NCBI GenBank assembly: GCA_947846985.1
Contig: CANTUZ010000012.1
Location: 21,104,135 to 21,168,134 of the forward strand
Reading direction: 5' to 3'
From: Fratercula arctica
Lineage: Eukaryota; Chordata; Aves; Charadriiformes; Alcidae
Length of the DNA: 64,000 bases
Both the position numbers and the translations under genes were made by a program. The notes beneath the pieces were generated by a model. It had not been told where the DNA came from, did no database searches, and was given only the letters and a program-made list of their open reading frames with translations. Below are positions 1 to 14,700 of the stretch, one piece after another. The first letter of the stretch is position 1. Every line of letters begins with the position of its first letter.

Positions 1-3000
1 TTTCTTGTCTCTCTGTTTAGCATGGCAACAAATAGTGTCCTTTCACTGTATTGTAATTTCTTTAATGGTCAATACTGTTCACACTCCTCTTGGAAAAAAA
101 AACAACAAATGAAGTAGTCTTCCATAGTTTTTAATACTGGAAGGAATGCTGTCTGGTTAAGTAAACAAATCTTCAGAAGCAGCAATGCTAAACAAAAAAA
201 AAAAAGTTCAAAGTAATTCAAAGAAAAATCAAAGAAGTCCATGTCGAGCCTGCAGCCCACTCCCACACTTGCTTATCCCAGTGGACAGACACAAAAGATA
301 TGCAAAGGACTAATAGTTAATGTTGAATGTGATACTATGGAAAGATCAGACGATGTCCACTTGATGTCCACACAATGTCCACAGATCTGACTTCTGTACA
401 GGTTCATTCCTGACCCATCATATTTAAATTAATACTTTCCCATTATTACTTATTAAATGAATACTTGAATTATTTCTTAAATAGAAATCAAGAGGGGCAT
501 TTGCATGCCTTGTTGCTGTATGTAGAGCAACTGTACCTTGTTTGCTTTAACAGTCGTAAAAGTCAAGGGGAAGGTTACCAAACACCATGGGAACGACTCC
601 AACATCCTCTCCTTACATTATACCCTCTACGATTTATGTTATTGTCCTTAGCTGTTTATGATCTACACACTATTTGCTAGCTGCACAAATCACGTTTGTC
701 AAACTTGCAACACTATTGCCCTGTTACATTGAGACTTCACCTTGTATTTTATTACTAACCAAAACCATTTCAACAAAACAATCCAAACCAAAGGTCTGTC
801 TTTATGAAGTGTCTGTATATTTGCCCAGACAGAAAGCGGAAAAAATGCCACATTACTGATTTGCTCACTTCCAATCTGAACAGTTCAAATTGTAAATACA
901 AAACATTTTTAATAAGTGATTTGTAGCCAATTCACAGATATAAAATAGCTGAGAGAAGATTTGTAAATGCAGACTTGACCCAAGATCCATTTAGCCCAGC
1001 ATGCGGTCTCCGGTGGGTAAGACAGAACACGAAGTAATAATCCTATAGAAGTCCTCTCTTCAGGACTAATATTGCTTCCTTAGCCTAGTAGTTTAATTAT
1101 ACTGTAAATAGCTTGAAATCCTATCTACAATAATCATGAACATTTCCATCATCTATACATCTAATTCTTTTTGCTGAATCTTACTAAGCTCTTAGCTGCA
1201 GCAAAACCCTATGGTAATATATGCCTCAAGTTAATTTAAAAAGTCATTAGTTTTAAGCTTGTCTCACAGAAAAAATCCTTTGTACACATGGTAACAGCTT
1301 CCAAGAAGCTGGAGCTTCTCCTTTCCTCACTCACTCACTTTCACCACGGCCTCTTTTACTTACACCGAACTAGATTCAGGCTTCCTTTGGCAGAAAATGT
1401 CTATTTTGCAAAATTATTACTACTCAACATATACTATTTGTTTCTCTCAATATTTTTCCATTACTTTGATACAGATATATTCCGTTTCCTCCATTAAATG
1501 TTTTGCTTCTGTTTCCTTGAAGTAAACCCCAAACACCCTAATGAGGATGGCTTTTCTTTTTTTTCTATAGTGTCATTTGCTGAGCAAGACATGTACACCA
1601 AAGGACAGGTAACACCACAGTCATACTACAGTTGTGAAACTGAGCACAGTGCTGCTAAAAGCCTGGCTTCAACATTGGGGTTTTCCAGTGGCTGGAAACT
1701 TGCTTCAACACCGTCCTGAGCTTTCTGGTTTCACTTAGGCCAAGTTCCAGCGGAGCCAGTGCACTGTGCAGAGCCACGGTATAAAATGTCTGACGTACCT
1801 GACTACTCATCTGTCTGAAATCAGGGCTGTAGAAGATGCTGCTGCTCATGAGAAAAAATACATTTCAACAGTATTGTCTAATCTATCCAAAGGAAATGCA
1901 GTTATTAGAAAATATGCAAAGTGCCAAGCCCCTCACAGTGTGCTAAATATCAAAGTAAGTCCCTGGCGAGAAAAGCCTCAGAGAGCAAAGACGTTTGTCC
2001 TGAAATGCACACAAGGGGGAGTGGCAGCTACAAAGAGCCCAGTTCCAAGTTCAGAAATGAAAAGGAAGAACCTCATCTTGCAATTCCATCATAAACTTTC
2101 CTGAACCATCCTTCTTCCCAACAATGTGACTTCTTCAATACAGTACCTCAGATCTTCCCAAGAAAATGTCTAATGAACAGTGTGGGGGCCAAAATTCCTG
2201 CTGAAACGGTAACCCCTCCTTCAGAAGTGCCGGTGCCAGCACTGCTCCAAGGCCTGAGGAGCAGTTAGAGGGTGTCCTTTGAATGGCACTCCTTGGACTG
2301 CTGTGTCAGGGCAAGGGGACAGCCAGATGGGTGACAGCTCAAGTCACAGCACACAGCTACTTCCAAACCCAGCAGGAGGGAAGGGGGGGGCAGAGCTGAA
2401 ATCACCAGGGTGGAAAAATTAGCTCTTAGAAGCCCAAAATGACCTTCATGGAAAAAGAGATGGCTGTTCTAACAACCGTGGGCACAGAGGGTGCACTGCG
2501 GACACTGTTAGAAGTGGTTATGAACAGTACGCAGTACTCACAAGGGTCAGCAATAACCATTAAAATAAATACTCAGTAATATGTTGGAAACAGCTGTAAA
2601 AAGCGTGCAAGGGGCCTGACTGAGTAAGGATAATTTCCCCATCTCATTTCTTGCACATAAGGTCCTTTCTACTCCCGGCACCTTTAAAAGGTGAATTTTG
2701 TTTTCTAACTCCTAAAGGGGAAAAGGAAAAAAGAAAAAGAAAATTACTCAGTTAGCAGCAATTTGGTACCAGAGAGAATTTACTGACACTGAGTCAATAA
2801 AAACAAAACCTCCACATGCTCTGTTTGGTTCCTCACCCACCAGCCTGTTTCAGGAAGGTGACGTGTGGAGGAAAACTACATAGTTTAATTGGGTATTATT
2901 ATCTATAATCTACTAGGTAGGCCCTGAGGTGTTCTGAAATAGTCTGTAAAAGGAGAAAGCATCTGCAGTAAAGAGCACGAACATCATTCTTTGCTTATTT

Positions 3001-3353
3001 ACTACTTAAAAGTATTTTAAATCTTGTTTTTACTTCCAAGTGATCTCAGCCTGCAAATGTAGAATGCACCATTATAACAGCTGCAGATGATATTAAGAGA
3101 ACTGAATTGCAAGTACACTTTGCAGCACTGCACTGAATCACCAATGAGTGCTGGAGAACGGTTCTTCCATTATTTTAAATGTGTACACATTACCAAGTAA
3201 AATAAAAATATCGTGTATTATTGATATTATATTACAGCACAGTGGGCAGGTTACACAGAAACTAGAAAAGGATAACCAGAATAACTCAGTAGTTAAAATA
3301 TATTAATAAAGTTTATAGAGTTGAATTTTTTATCTGAAAACATGTCAAAAATG

Positions 3354-3373
3354 AGATATAGATATAGATATAT
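3354..3373. repeat. (GATATA)n short microsatellite
   Basis: About three copies of a GATATA unit in AT-rich intergenic DNA. Confidence 0.7.
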
Positions 3374-6300
3374 GATCTACCCTTGATCTCAGAAGGAATT
3401 TCATTACATTAATTGCATTACAGAAGATGCTCAGCTTTTGCATGATTTTTTTTTCTATAGTTTAATCATTGTAGGCTTCTCTAAATTAAATAAAATGTTC
3501 GATTGTTTGGACAAAGAAGCATAAATTATCACAAATACATTAGGAAGTATTTTTAATAAAAGCCTGCTAGGGTCTATGAATGAATAGTGGTGAGGGCTGT
3601 AAAATTTCATTTTACAATGAACTCTTGAACATCAGAGAAACATTTTCATGCTTAAATGCAAGCACACAGATTTTTCTCTAACATGGGAGTATTATTCTGC
3701 AATGAAATAATGGAAATGCCATAATATGTCATAAACACAATTTAATACTTTTTTTTTTTCATTAGATGACTGCTTGCAGGCACGAAGATAAATTTATTAC
3801 AGCAGAACCACTGCTGCTTTCACAGCAGCCTGATAGCTGTGAAATGCCTGATAGCATTTTCATTTAAAATTTGTTCTTTCCATGGTTTGCAACTTGATAA
3901 ATTCACCCTGGACCAAAACATGGTTCTCAAGAACGAATGGTAGGGACCTCATTTAACCAAATTACATTTAAGTATGTATTTTAAAAACAGTGGAAAAACA
4001 TTTTCCGTGACTGAATCCTGATGACATGTAACCACCACTCAAGATGCACAGGAAACTGATGGGATGGTCAAAATCCAGCTTGTGCTCTAGAGTAGGTTAA
4101 ATATTACCTTTTCAGCATCATCATGAGAGTTACCAATCTGGCCCTGAAAATCACCATCCCTGCATGTAGGAGACATTGGTTCTTTTCACCACTAAGGAAA
4201 ACTATTGGCACTGTGAAAACATGAATGATTATCTATGCTGCAATGTGTGACCAATTAAAGCACAAAGGGCTTTCTGTCCTCTGAAGGGCCATCCATCCTC
4301 CAGTAACTCCTCTTAGATGCCTGCTTACTAGCTATGGGATGAGTCGCAGGCTTTCACTTCGCAGTGACTTGCCCAGGTTTCCACAGATAACCTATGTTAA
4401 AAAACCAAAACCTCCAGCCCTTGGCCTACATGCCAAACAACAATTCAGCGCTCTCAACTTTTTCTTCTCTCCTCCTTCCAAAACACATTCACCTAAACTG
4501 GAAGTTTCGAGTCAATGTCAGAGGTATCGGCAGATTAAGCCTTGTGCTGTTTTCCTTCTGGTTTATTCAAAGACAAGTAGGGGCAGAAATATTATGAAAT
4601 AACATGTGCTAAGTGCATGATGGCTGTATGCTGCATAACTACGTTTCCCTGCTTGAACTTTGCATAGCTCTTTCCGCTGCCTTGTAAGTGTGGGAAATCG
4701 CTTAATACACAGTGGAGGCAAAATGAAGATTTTTTGCTTCAGAAGCAGTATTCCAATATGGGGCTTAATAGACTTAAAAATCCAGAAACTATGATTTCAA
4801 GACAGGGCTCCTCAGAATCCACAAATCTGCCACTTAAAATTCTCAAATGAATAGCACAGACTGTGCTTTTCAAAGGCACCCAAAAGTTAATCCACTGAAC
4901 TCCCACTGCAAGCTAAAGCATTTGACATTTGATTTCTACAGAATCTTTAGCAAATCCCTCAGCTATGGTATATAAGCACGTTTTCGTGGTCCAAAGAAAT
5001 TGCCTCCTGCAGAGACTAGTTTATGACCTAACAGCAGCTGGCTGGGCAGCATCGGCACCGCAGACAGCATAAATGTCCCAGCAGGAGGAAGCAAGGCCAC
5101 TCCATGGGGGAGAGCACTTCTTGCCATGCCCGTGCTCAGGGTGCTCGCTAGAAGTGTGAACTCGTGGCCTGCCTTTTCCACAACCCTGCTGGAATGAGGT
5201 ATAATCTCTGCTTTTAGACTTTTCATTCCTGGGAATCTTTCCAAGCTAATCTGTTCTGCACGGACTGTTTGGGCCGCCTCTGCCTCAGCTAAGTCAGTGA
5301 TGAGGCACTCACTGCTTTCATTCCCTGCTGGCTGTGTCCAATGAGCTCATCAAGAACTTGAGACAAATCCAAAATCTCAAGATGGGTTCCTCAGCATGTC
5401 TGGAAGCCCTTTGCTGTGTCTGTCCCACAGTAATGTATTTCCACAGCTCAGCATCCTATGCAATCATATTTCTCTGCATAGAGCCAAAAAACTAAGACTT
5501 TCAAGCTGACCCTTGTAGGGTCATTCCAGCATCAGCTCATAACTGCCAGTACATTAAGCCCAAATCCAAGTGTTCAGCCTAATATTAGACTGCTTCATCC
5601 AGACATAGGCACATTCATGTAGATGTGGGCAGTTAATACCTTTGAAAAAATAGTAACATTTGAAAGTTAAAATGCATTTGAAAACTTTGGCCCAAGGACA
5701 GAGAAAAGTAAAATTGCTACCAACAGTTTGGAAAAGCCCAAGTCAGCTGTAGCTCTACTCAGGCAGCTCTACTAAGCTCTGCTAACATCTGTTCTTGCCT
5801 AAATACAAGATTACAGTAATCAAAAAGAGATCCATCAGTATAAAAATAGCTATCAAATAAAATTTTTCACTTTTAGAAGCAATATAACTTCTAATAAGCA
5901 TTTAGAGAACTTCTTTGAATTTACAAAACAATAAAGTACAACTCCATACAAAATAAAAATTAGAATGTGATTTTTCTGTGAAGAACGACTTCAAAGCATA
6001 GGTTACTATTCAGTGCTTTCCAGACTGAATGTTATGCTTAAAATACACTTTCCATACTCCCAGCTCTATACTCCCTGTCTCTTCCCTTGCGCTTTCACAC
6101 TTTACAATATGTTTCATGTATTTATTACACTATCCTTCAGTTAATTCTTTTCTATAGTAAGACGAATACCAAGGTGTGAGAAACCACTGATCTCTGCCAC
6201 GGGCTTCAACCGAACCCTGAAAGGCACTGCTAAGTAGGCTACAGAATATGCAAATATGAAACCTAGTAAACTACCAGCTGCCTTTCTAAATGAATTTATG

Positions 6301-8691
6301 GCTCTCCTTGCCCACAGATGGAGCCTTCCTTGTTCTCACGGTTCTCCTTCATGGTTCATGAAAGTGTTTCCAAATAGGGTAAACATGAGGCAAATTTCAT
6401 GCTCAAAAACCAGTCTGGACACAGTTTATGCATCTATCATTCTTGTGAAAGTTGTCTAAGGACCTTGGTAACAATATCCCCTAAGCTACTGAGGCCAGAC
6501 CACCACCCAGCACTGCGTCACTGGGTATTGAGTGCTCCAGGACAGCCAGCCTCTTCAGCCACTACCGGTTTTGCCCAGTGACCACCTTGGATTGGCTGTT
6601 TTAGTGGTGCACAGCAGCACTGTACCAAACTGAAGAACAGGGAGTGAAAACTGTATCAGTCTGTTGGTGGCACTGAGTAAATTAAGCCAGGCAGAATATA
6701 CTTGGAGGTTAGCCAGAATACAAAATGTACTACAAATCTTCTCATCAAAACAGCTAAGATCTTCAACTAAAACTCAGATGAAACTCCATTTAGAAAAGGA
6801 AACAAGACATAGCTACAAACTTATATCTGCACCAAAGGTGACCTTTACAGTATCATTTTGGAAGAACAGGGGAAGAGAAAGATGGGCACAGATCTTATTT
6901 TTGCTGTTGTCTGACATGTCCTGCTTCTTTGATACCAGCTGAGACACGAAGACCAGGCGAACAGAGAAATGGCAACAAGAGCAATGCTCACTTCTAACAA
7001 CTGCTTCTTTGCTACTGAAAAGAGCAAGTTTCCTGAGGAATGGATTCCCCAGGGCAATGAGCAGTTTTTAATTAGAGTCAGGGAAGATCAGCCAAGGGAC
7101 CAGGCCCTTTTCTATCAAAACTAACGCATAAGAATCAAACTGGCTGTTTTGGCTGAAAAACTAGTCAAACTGCAATGGGTTTTAATCACTTGGGTGACCA
7201 CATTGGTTGACATCCAGCAAGCCAAAGTCACCTGAAGTTTTTATACATCTCTTTAAGCATCTTATGCGCAAGCATATATTTGAGGTTTTTTTCCAATTGT
7301 TTTAGGATTGTGTCATGTGAAAGAAATAAGAACACAGGACAATAAAACAACTATTAAATGGTATTTTTGTTTTGAGGAAATATGGCTTTAAGTGTTTCCT
7401 AGTCTTTGCCACAGGAGTACCTAGTAACTCAATAGAAAGAAATGCATTATTTTTTAAAGTTTTGAGAAAATTCAATGTGTCTCCAGTAATTTTTACTGTC
7501 TCCCACTAATTCTCAAGCATTTACTTATCTGCCAGCTCAAGCCAAGGTTTTCCACTGCAGGATCTTGCACTTCCACTCCCCAGGCTTTGGTTCATTAGGC
7601 TAACTCTGAGGCGAGGTGCTAAAAGATGCACAACACAACTATCATGGAGAAAAAAAAAATTAAAACTCTCTCAATTCCTTCAAACTGAACTTTTCCTTCT
7701 CTGGAGTCTCCCAAGTGCTTTAGAAATGCAGGGAGCAGATGATTATGATAGGATGAAAAAAAGGTCTCTTACCATGATTTTACTTTTAGATACCACAATA
7801 ACCAATTGCTTTAATAGCAAGAAGACGACGAGTGCGAATCCTCCTACAGCACCTTCTCATAGCTACAGAGTTCTGCCAGGCAGGACTGATAAATGGAGCC
7901 CTACGTTGTCACTCAAAATGCTGAGTTGGCACTCGCACAGCTGTAGAACTACTTTCCTCATGTCCCCTCAGCCTCTGCCTGACAAATCCTTCTCCTAGAC
8001 CTCTCCAGAAATAAATGAGCAGCGAGAGACACCAGGACTCCAATACCTAGTCAAACTGCATCTAAATTGCCTGTTCGTTTGTGTAGAAGCCTCTCAACTG
8101 CTGTAATTAGAAACTATAATGCTATTAGCAACAGTGGCAGTTTCTATTGCTAAGGTCGTAAATTGAGTGATTTGGTCATAATCTCTCTTTGTAGGAGCAG
8201 GAGTGTGTGATAAGGGAATCCATGCATGATGGCTTCAGCAGCCATCACTTCCAGCTCCTAAGCTGCTTTTTATCTAGCTGATATCAGAAGTCCTGGCTGT
8301 ACACCTACATTCAGCAAAACTCCACTTGATTGCGCATAGTGATCATGATGAGCTCCATTCAGGGAACAGCAGGTCAGAAAACAAATCCCTGTTACATAAA
8401 TACAGTCTGTAAATATAGTCAATTTATACTTTTGTACACTAATCATAGACTGCAATTTCCTGCATAGGATGGCACAGCAAAAGGCTTAGTCTCAGAAAAA
8501 AAGGCAGAAATCTATTTGCATTTCTATGTGTTTACATGGCGGCTTCGATAAAATATTTGGAAAGCTCCCTTTTTGGTGGAGTTTTTTTTGTAATTTTTCA
8601 TCTGATATGCTTAGTTACTTCAGCAAGCAACTTTTCCCCTTTAGAATCTTAACATCTAAATAGCTCTTAAAATCTTTAGCTAAATTCCTTC

Positions 8692-8721
8692 TTTTTTTTT
8701 TTTTGTTTGTTTGTTTGTTTT
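8692..8721. repeat. T tract followed by (GTTT)n
   Basis: Thirteen T residues are followed by four GTTT units and a trailing T. This is a simple low-complexity repeat, probably length-variable. Confidence 0.9.
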
Positions 8722-11700
8722 CATGCCTTTTCCCCCTTTCACAGTAATCTCAATTTTAAGTCAGCAGCAGCACAAAGGACTGTTCTTTTATGCTGACAGG
8801 CTGGCTGGAGTATCTCAGTGCTACGTCCACTGTTTCAGGTCTGCAGATACTGTGCTCAGCAGTGGAATCCCAAATGTCTCCTAGGCAGATGAAAGTGTCT
8901 CTAGAAGATTATGGATGACATTTAAGGGTCCCATTTGTGATCAAAGTTCCATTTGATGAGGTGCCTCACAGACCCAGATACAGGCAATTCATAGTGCAAA
9001 GAATCTACAGTCTAACAGATATAAATCATGTCACGCTTGCAGCCAAATACGTAGAATGAAAGCAAATACAGTCATAAACAGCGCTATTTCTGTTGTGTAT
9101 TGATCTTTGTTAAAACAGAACCAAAGTCAAAGGCACTAACAGTAGTGGGGCAGTCACTAGAGGAAAGCAGTAAGATGAGGGAAGAGAGTCAATATTGTGT
9201 TGCTTCCTTGGTAAAAACATAATCATATCTGAAGGATGGATGTGAAAACAGATGAGGTGATACTTGCACTGACATATCAGCATGTTGCATGTTTGCATGA
9301 AGAGGCAGACAACAGAAAATGAAAAAGTGTCAGGGAGCCTGTGCGTTTCTGGCATTACTTAATTTGCTTTGCCCCTGCTGATACAGAAACAGAAGTGTAC
9401 GGTCGAAACAGCAAAGTACAGCTGTTATTGCGACAATAGCACTGAACACAAGAGCAGGGCTCCAAAAAGACCACACCTCCTGTGACAGAGCTTCCTCAGT
9501 CTCATGAGTGACCGTGCCAGGAGAGCCATGAGGACACTGCTGGCCTGCCCAGGAGGTCTCTCCCTGCTCTTAGAGAGTCTCATGTTTCTCCTTGCCTGTA
9601 CCTCTGCACTGAAACCAGCACTTACGTCCAATAACATACAAACTGGCCGAACATCATATTTCCACCACTGCCACAGGGAGACGGGAGCCTAGGTGTTGAA
9701 AAGTGCAAGGCAAAGCTATCTATGTGTCTATGATATATTCTAAGCCAAACGCTAAACCAACGTGAAACAATGAGGCAGATGACATGCTTAAACACTGCTG
9801 AAGTGTAAAACTCAGCAGAGAGGAATGGCACTGCAGGGAAAGCGAAAATTTTTTAAGCTAGATTAATGTACGCCGCAAAGCTCTTTATGCCATCTGGTAA
9901 TAAGAGCAATAAAAGACCAATATGGAAGACTAAATAAGTTCAAAAAGTAATCTAGAGTAAGAAACTGGCATGTGAAAAAAAAAAGACAGCATCTGTTACA
10001 GAGAATGAATGGAAATCACATCTATCTCATACTCAAGGAATAAGAAATGACAAACTGAAAGCCTATTCTGATAACATGCTGTCCTGGAAAAGGGCTATGC
10101 CAGGACATTTTAAAGCTTCTGGGAGACACAGCTGATAAATTCACATGATAATTGCAGTCTCCATCTGGCAGGTGAAAGAGCCTTTCCTTGTTCCAGGGCT
10201 ACCACTGATCTACACGAGCTTGCTGCCTCCTGTCACAACTAAGTCTGTGAGGAAGAATGATACCAACGTAACAATACAAATGTGCAAATACTCATCAGCA
10301 ACTAAGACTATGGCCCTGTTTGCCACAGTATGCTGTTCTGCTGAAGACATTTGGTATCCTTCTACCCTAGTAGGAGGGAGCATGGCTGTGTATCTCAGCT
10401 CTAGCTGCAGAACAGCAGTGACAGGGGAAGCTGCAGCTCTCCTGTATCCTCCTCACAACTAATGCAAAAGCTGTGTCTGAAGCCTTGCTAATGGTCTGTA
10501 AGTGCAGGCTGGAGTGGGGGCGAGAGCAGAGAAGAGATGCACAGGAGAGGAGGCACTGGATTCGCATCAGCTGGCCTACATTTGAGGTCTAATTCAAAGC
10601 TTGTGCAGGGTGGGGTATGAGTTTCAGAAAGGTTACCTCTCCAAGTAGGAGGACACAAGGTGGCTGAAGGGGAGTGATGATGTTTGGGATTTTCCAGTTG
10701 CCTCCCGTACATCTTTTTTGGTGATCTGCTTTGAGTAGCTCCACACAAGAGGCTTGCTTTGGAAAGGGCCATTTGTCATATGGGAGTGCTGCTCCCAAAT
10801 ACCACATGTACTTGAAAGAATTAACAAACATATGGTCTGATTTGTAAATGATAAAAAGACAAAAAAACATGCCTCCCACGCTCCGCTATGTCTCCTATTT
10901 AAATCTGGAACAAGTCCCCTGACTCCCACCCGGAGTTACACAAACCAGAATAGACAAGAGCAGTATCTAGTCCTTTCTTGACCAGTTTTCTTTTCTGCTA
11001 TATTGCAGAAGGCACGATACACACAGCCCTGCACATCTTTGCTTTCCCATTAGTTTGTGACTCGTCACAAATTCAGGCCATACTTGTGCCTGTAAACATG
11101 ACTGTCAGACCACTATCTGTAGGATCCGTAGTGTCATGAATTAATCTAGTACGATCTGTTTGCTTTACCAGCTGTATAGGAAATTCTTATCCACTGTCTG
11201 TAAAGTCAATGCACGTTGTATCCTTTGAAATTTTGAATCCTTTGAAGCTTTTAGCTTAGATTATCTCACTCACATTTATTATCAAATTCTCCATACCCCT
11301 TCATTTTTTCTGAAACAATTTAATTTTCTGCTGTTGCACTACTCCCATTAAAATAATTGGTACCTCACCACATTTTTCTACTTTCATATTCATATCTGTA
11401 CCTGAAATACCCATTTTATGTTGGCAAAGGCCTAAGTCCAACTACACTTGCTGGTTATTACACAATGTGACACAGCAATATGTAACATCTAATGAGAAAG
11501 ACAAATGCCAGGAGTGAAAAAGTGAGGACAGAGCACAGAGCCATATAAGAAAAGGAGCAGGTATACTAAAGGCCAGTGAGCACGAACAGGAAAGTTTTAG
11601 TACTATTCTCTTCTGTGTTGAGAGGTACGTTTCTCAGCAATCCTCCTTCCAACTGAAACCACAACCATAGTGAAGTGAGTGGTACATTTGAAAATCAAAT

Positions 11701-14700
11701 CCCACACTTGAGATCAAGCAGTTCATAAAGAGCCTTGCAGGTGACCAAATCCTTGTGGCATCTCCCCACCACAGTGTTCAAGGCTTGTAGAAGCTGGCTC
11801 TTCCATTGAGCCTATAGAGGTGACTCTTCCCCTCAATTATGAGAAGCTTTTTGTTTCAGGTTTATAGCAGTATACAGGTAGAAGTGAGTTTACAATCCCA
11901 ATTTTCAAAAGAAATGACATCCATGAGAGAGATTTTCTTAACCTCTACATGCAGATCACCAGATTTCTGAAGAGAAAATCCATTTTTTTCATTCAAAAAT
12001 GCAGAATACAGCCTTTTACCTTAAATATGCAGAGAAGGCAGGTCATCAGGCAGCAAATAAAAAGCAGCAGCACAGTGTCCAATGCCATGGGAGTACCGAC
12101 TTCACTTAATCTGACAAAGAACTAAAGATCAGATAACATCTCGTGATTACCTGTTCTTCTAAGCAAAATGGTAATTGACTGAAATGTATACATTGTAAGC
12201 AGGCAACATCCCCACAGGAGACCCAGGATGACAGAATTCTGTCACATAATCAGCTGACATCATGTCCCTACTCACTTGGTTTCTTTCCTAAAAAGACTCA
12301 GCGTGGAAAAGCTCTCACCCTCCATTGACAATATATAGTTTGTTTAGTCTTTCTGTTTCCCCTCTTCTGTGCTGATGCTCGCTGTCTTTGAGTGTTGACT
12401 CCATAGAATAAATATAATACAAAACCAAGGACGTTCTCTGTTTCTCTCTGGAAGACTATATGCTCCAAGACTACATCCTTATAATGTTTTCTCTAATGGC
12501 TCAGAAGAAGATGGGGTATTAATCTCAAAAAGGATCTACCACCTTGTCTTGACAACAATACAAAATATAGCCAAAAGGCAAGGGTCTTCTCTTATTCCTG
12601 GTGTTTCCTACTACGATTAGCTTCAAGTACCCTGTCTTCAATGAGGGACAAAGGGGCTTTTCTTTTGTTTTCCTAAATAAGCACTTCACTCTCATCACAT
12701 CAGACTTATTTTTAGAATAATTGAATAGAATATCTTTAAGTTGTCAGTTGCCACTGTATCAATAGAGGTTGCTAAGGAAGGAACAGTAGCTGCTTCCTTA
12801 AGAAACAGTAGCAAGAAAGGATGAAACAGCAGATGATTTCTTAGCAGAAACAGCAGACTAAAAGCAGCAGTTCTCTTCTACTGCAGTATTTAAAAAAATG
12901 TAGAAATGCCATCCACTAAAGTATTGATATTTTGTCAGAAAAATATAGCAGATCTACCTCAAACTGGCACATTTGCTAATGAGTGTAAGAAGGCATTTTG
13001 CCTGCTTCTGAAATTCATCCCCTTCTCATTTTGTAGCTCTTTAGTTCTTATTTTACAGTTGTAGACACGTTTACTCTCTTTTTTTAGGGTTATTTTCCTA
13101 CTTCAGAGCAATCCTAGGAATTCACAACATAAGGATCTCACATTCAGAACCACATTAAAGATTGTCAGCAAGGCCACAGTTCTCTGTAGCTGCAGAAAGT
13201 ATGTATTTAGGTATAACATTGTTATTTAGGGAGATATTTGTCAAGAAAAGGGTTTGACTTCTTATTTTTATTTATCTATTTAGATCTGAATGTTGTCCGA
13301 TGAGAACACTGGTGCAAAGAATTCGGTTTTGGGGACTAAAACTCTTTACTGGGGCTTCTACTGAAGCCCCATCTTAGAGGATGGATTCAGTAATTTCACA
13401 GTTGGAGATTACCTTTGTGCCCATTCTTAATCACTTCCAGAGCACAAGAGCAGTGCTCTGCACCCATGCCACTAATGAAGCCACTAGCAGATGCATAATT
13501 TAGAGATGATTATTCTGCTGATATGATCACTTCATGAAGCTGGCTGCCATGTACTGTTCTGGCTGTAGTTTCTAGGGGAAGATATTACAACAGTAGAGCT
13601 CCTCTGGGAAAAAAAATGCTTAGGACTTGTCCACACAGAGGACAATTCAGGATGGTTTATCTGAATTAGCTACAGATTTGCTGTGGATTAGTTAGAATCA
13701 TATAAGCTCTGGGTGTATACTTTTATTCAAAATTAAACTGTCCTAATTCAGTTAGATTAACTTACTTCCAAATGTTTTACACAGGTAGCGATAACACACC
13801 ATGAGCAGAAGACATGTAAGAGTATCTAAAACAGTCTGCCTATGAACATGGGTCGCCCTCCCCTTATGCCTCATGAATATCACATTTCACAGCAGAATGT
13901 AGCACCAAGAACTGACAACTGGAATGGAAGAAATTGAGTTCAAGGGCATGATAGCCAGAGAACGGGATGTCACCGTCATCTTCAGGAAAAAAGCAGTTGG
14001 AGCCTAGGCACTAGCTGGTTATATTCCTTCCAGCTGGAGTGATCATCAAACACGCCTGGATCATGACATCCTTTTAGGCAAGTGTGAGCTGAGCATCTCT
14101 GAAGCTACCCTTAATGACAGCTATCTTACCGCCAACTTGTCTGGGACAGTATTCATCAGACGCTGGGGACAGGTTTTATACAGGATATGCTGTGCTTCCT
14201 AGGATTCCCCACAGAGAGAGAACAACCTCCAGTATGGAGCAGGAAATAAAGTACCTAAGCACTTCCTCTGTGCTGGAAACGGACTGGGTCTTCATGATGA
14301 GGCAAACATAGGCAGTTTAGTATCAAAAGAAAACCTATGAGAGTTGTATCATGGCATGGCAACCCAGTGACTGCTGAGGAAACAACCAGGCTTATTACAC
14401 AGTCACACCAGGGCTTCCAATTCCCCCCCGACAGGAGTTTTCTGGGGTGTTCAGAGTTTCCTCTTCCCAGAACATCAGGTCAAGCCTAAAAACCCTAAGG
14501 AGGTTTTTCAGCCATCCTCGCACAGGTGGGGATGACAAAAATGCAACACTCTGTTCTAGCGGTAAGTCCCTGCTGGCCAATAGCAAGAGTAAAGCTTGCA
14601 CAACCCTAGGCATGCAGTGGAGGTTCCAGTGAGCAGAAAGACTCTGAAGCTTTACTTTACTTTCCTTTATGGAAGTCCCTGAAAACCAAAAGGCCTAGAA

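Noticed and set aside
1766..2104. 112-codon open frame on the plus strand
   Set aside because: No recognisable domain, no codon or splice support, in AT-rich intergenic DNA where frames of this size occur by chance.
10488..10929. Three overlapping 94-98 codon frames on the minus strand
   Set aside because: Overlap in different frames with no homology. I considered an old repeat but could not match it to CR1 or another family.
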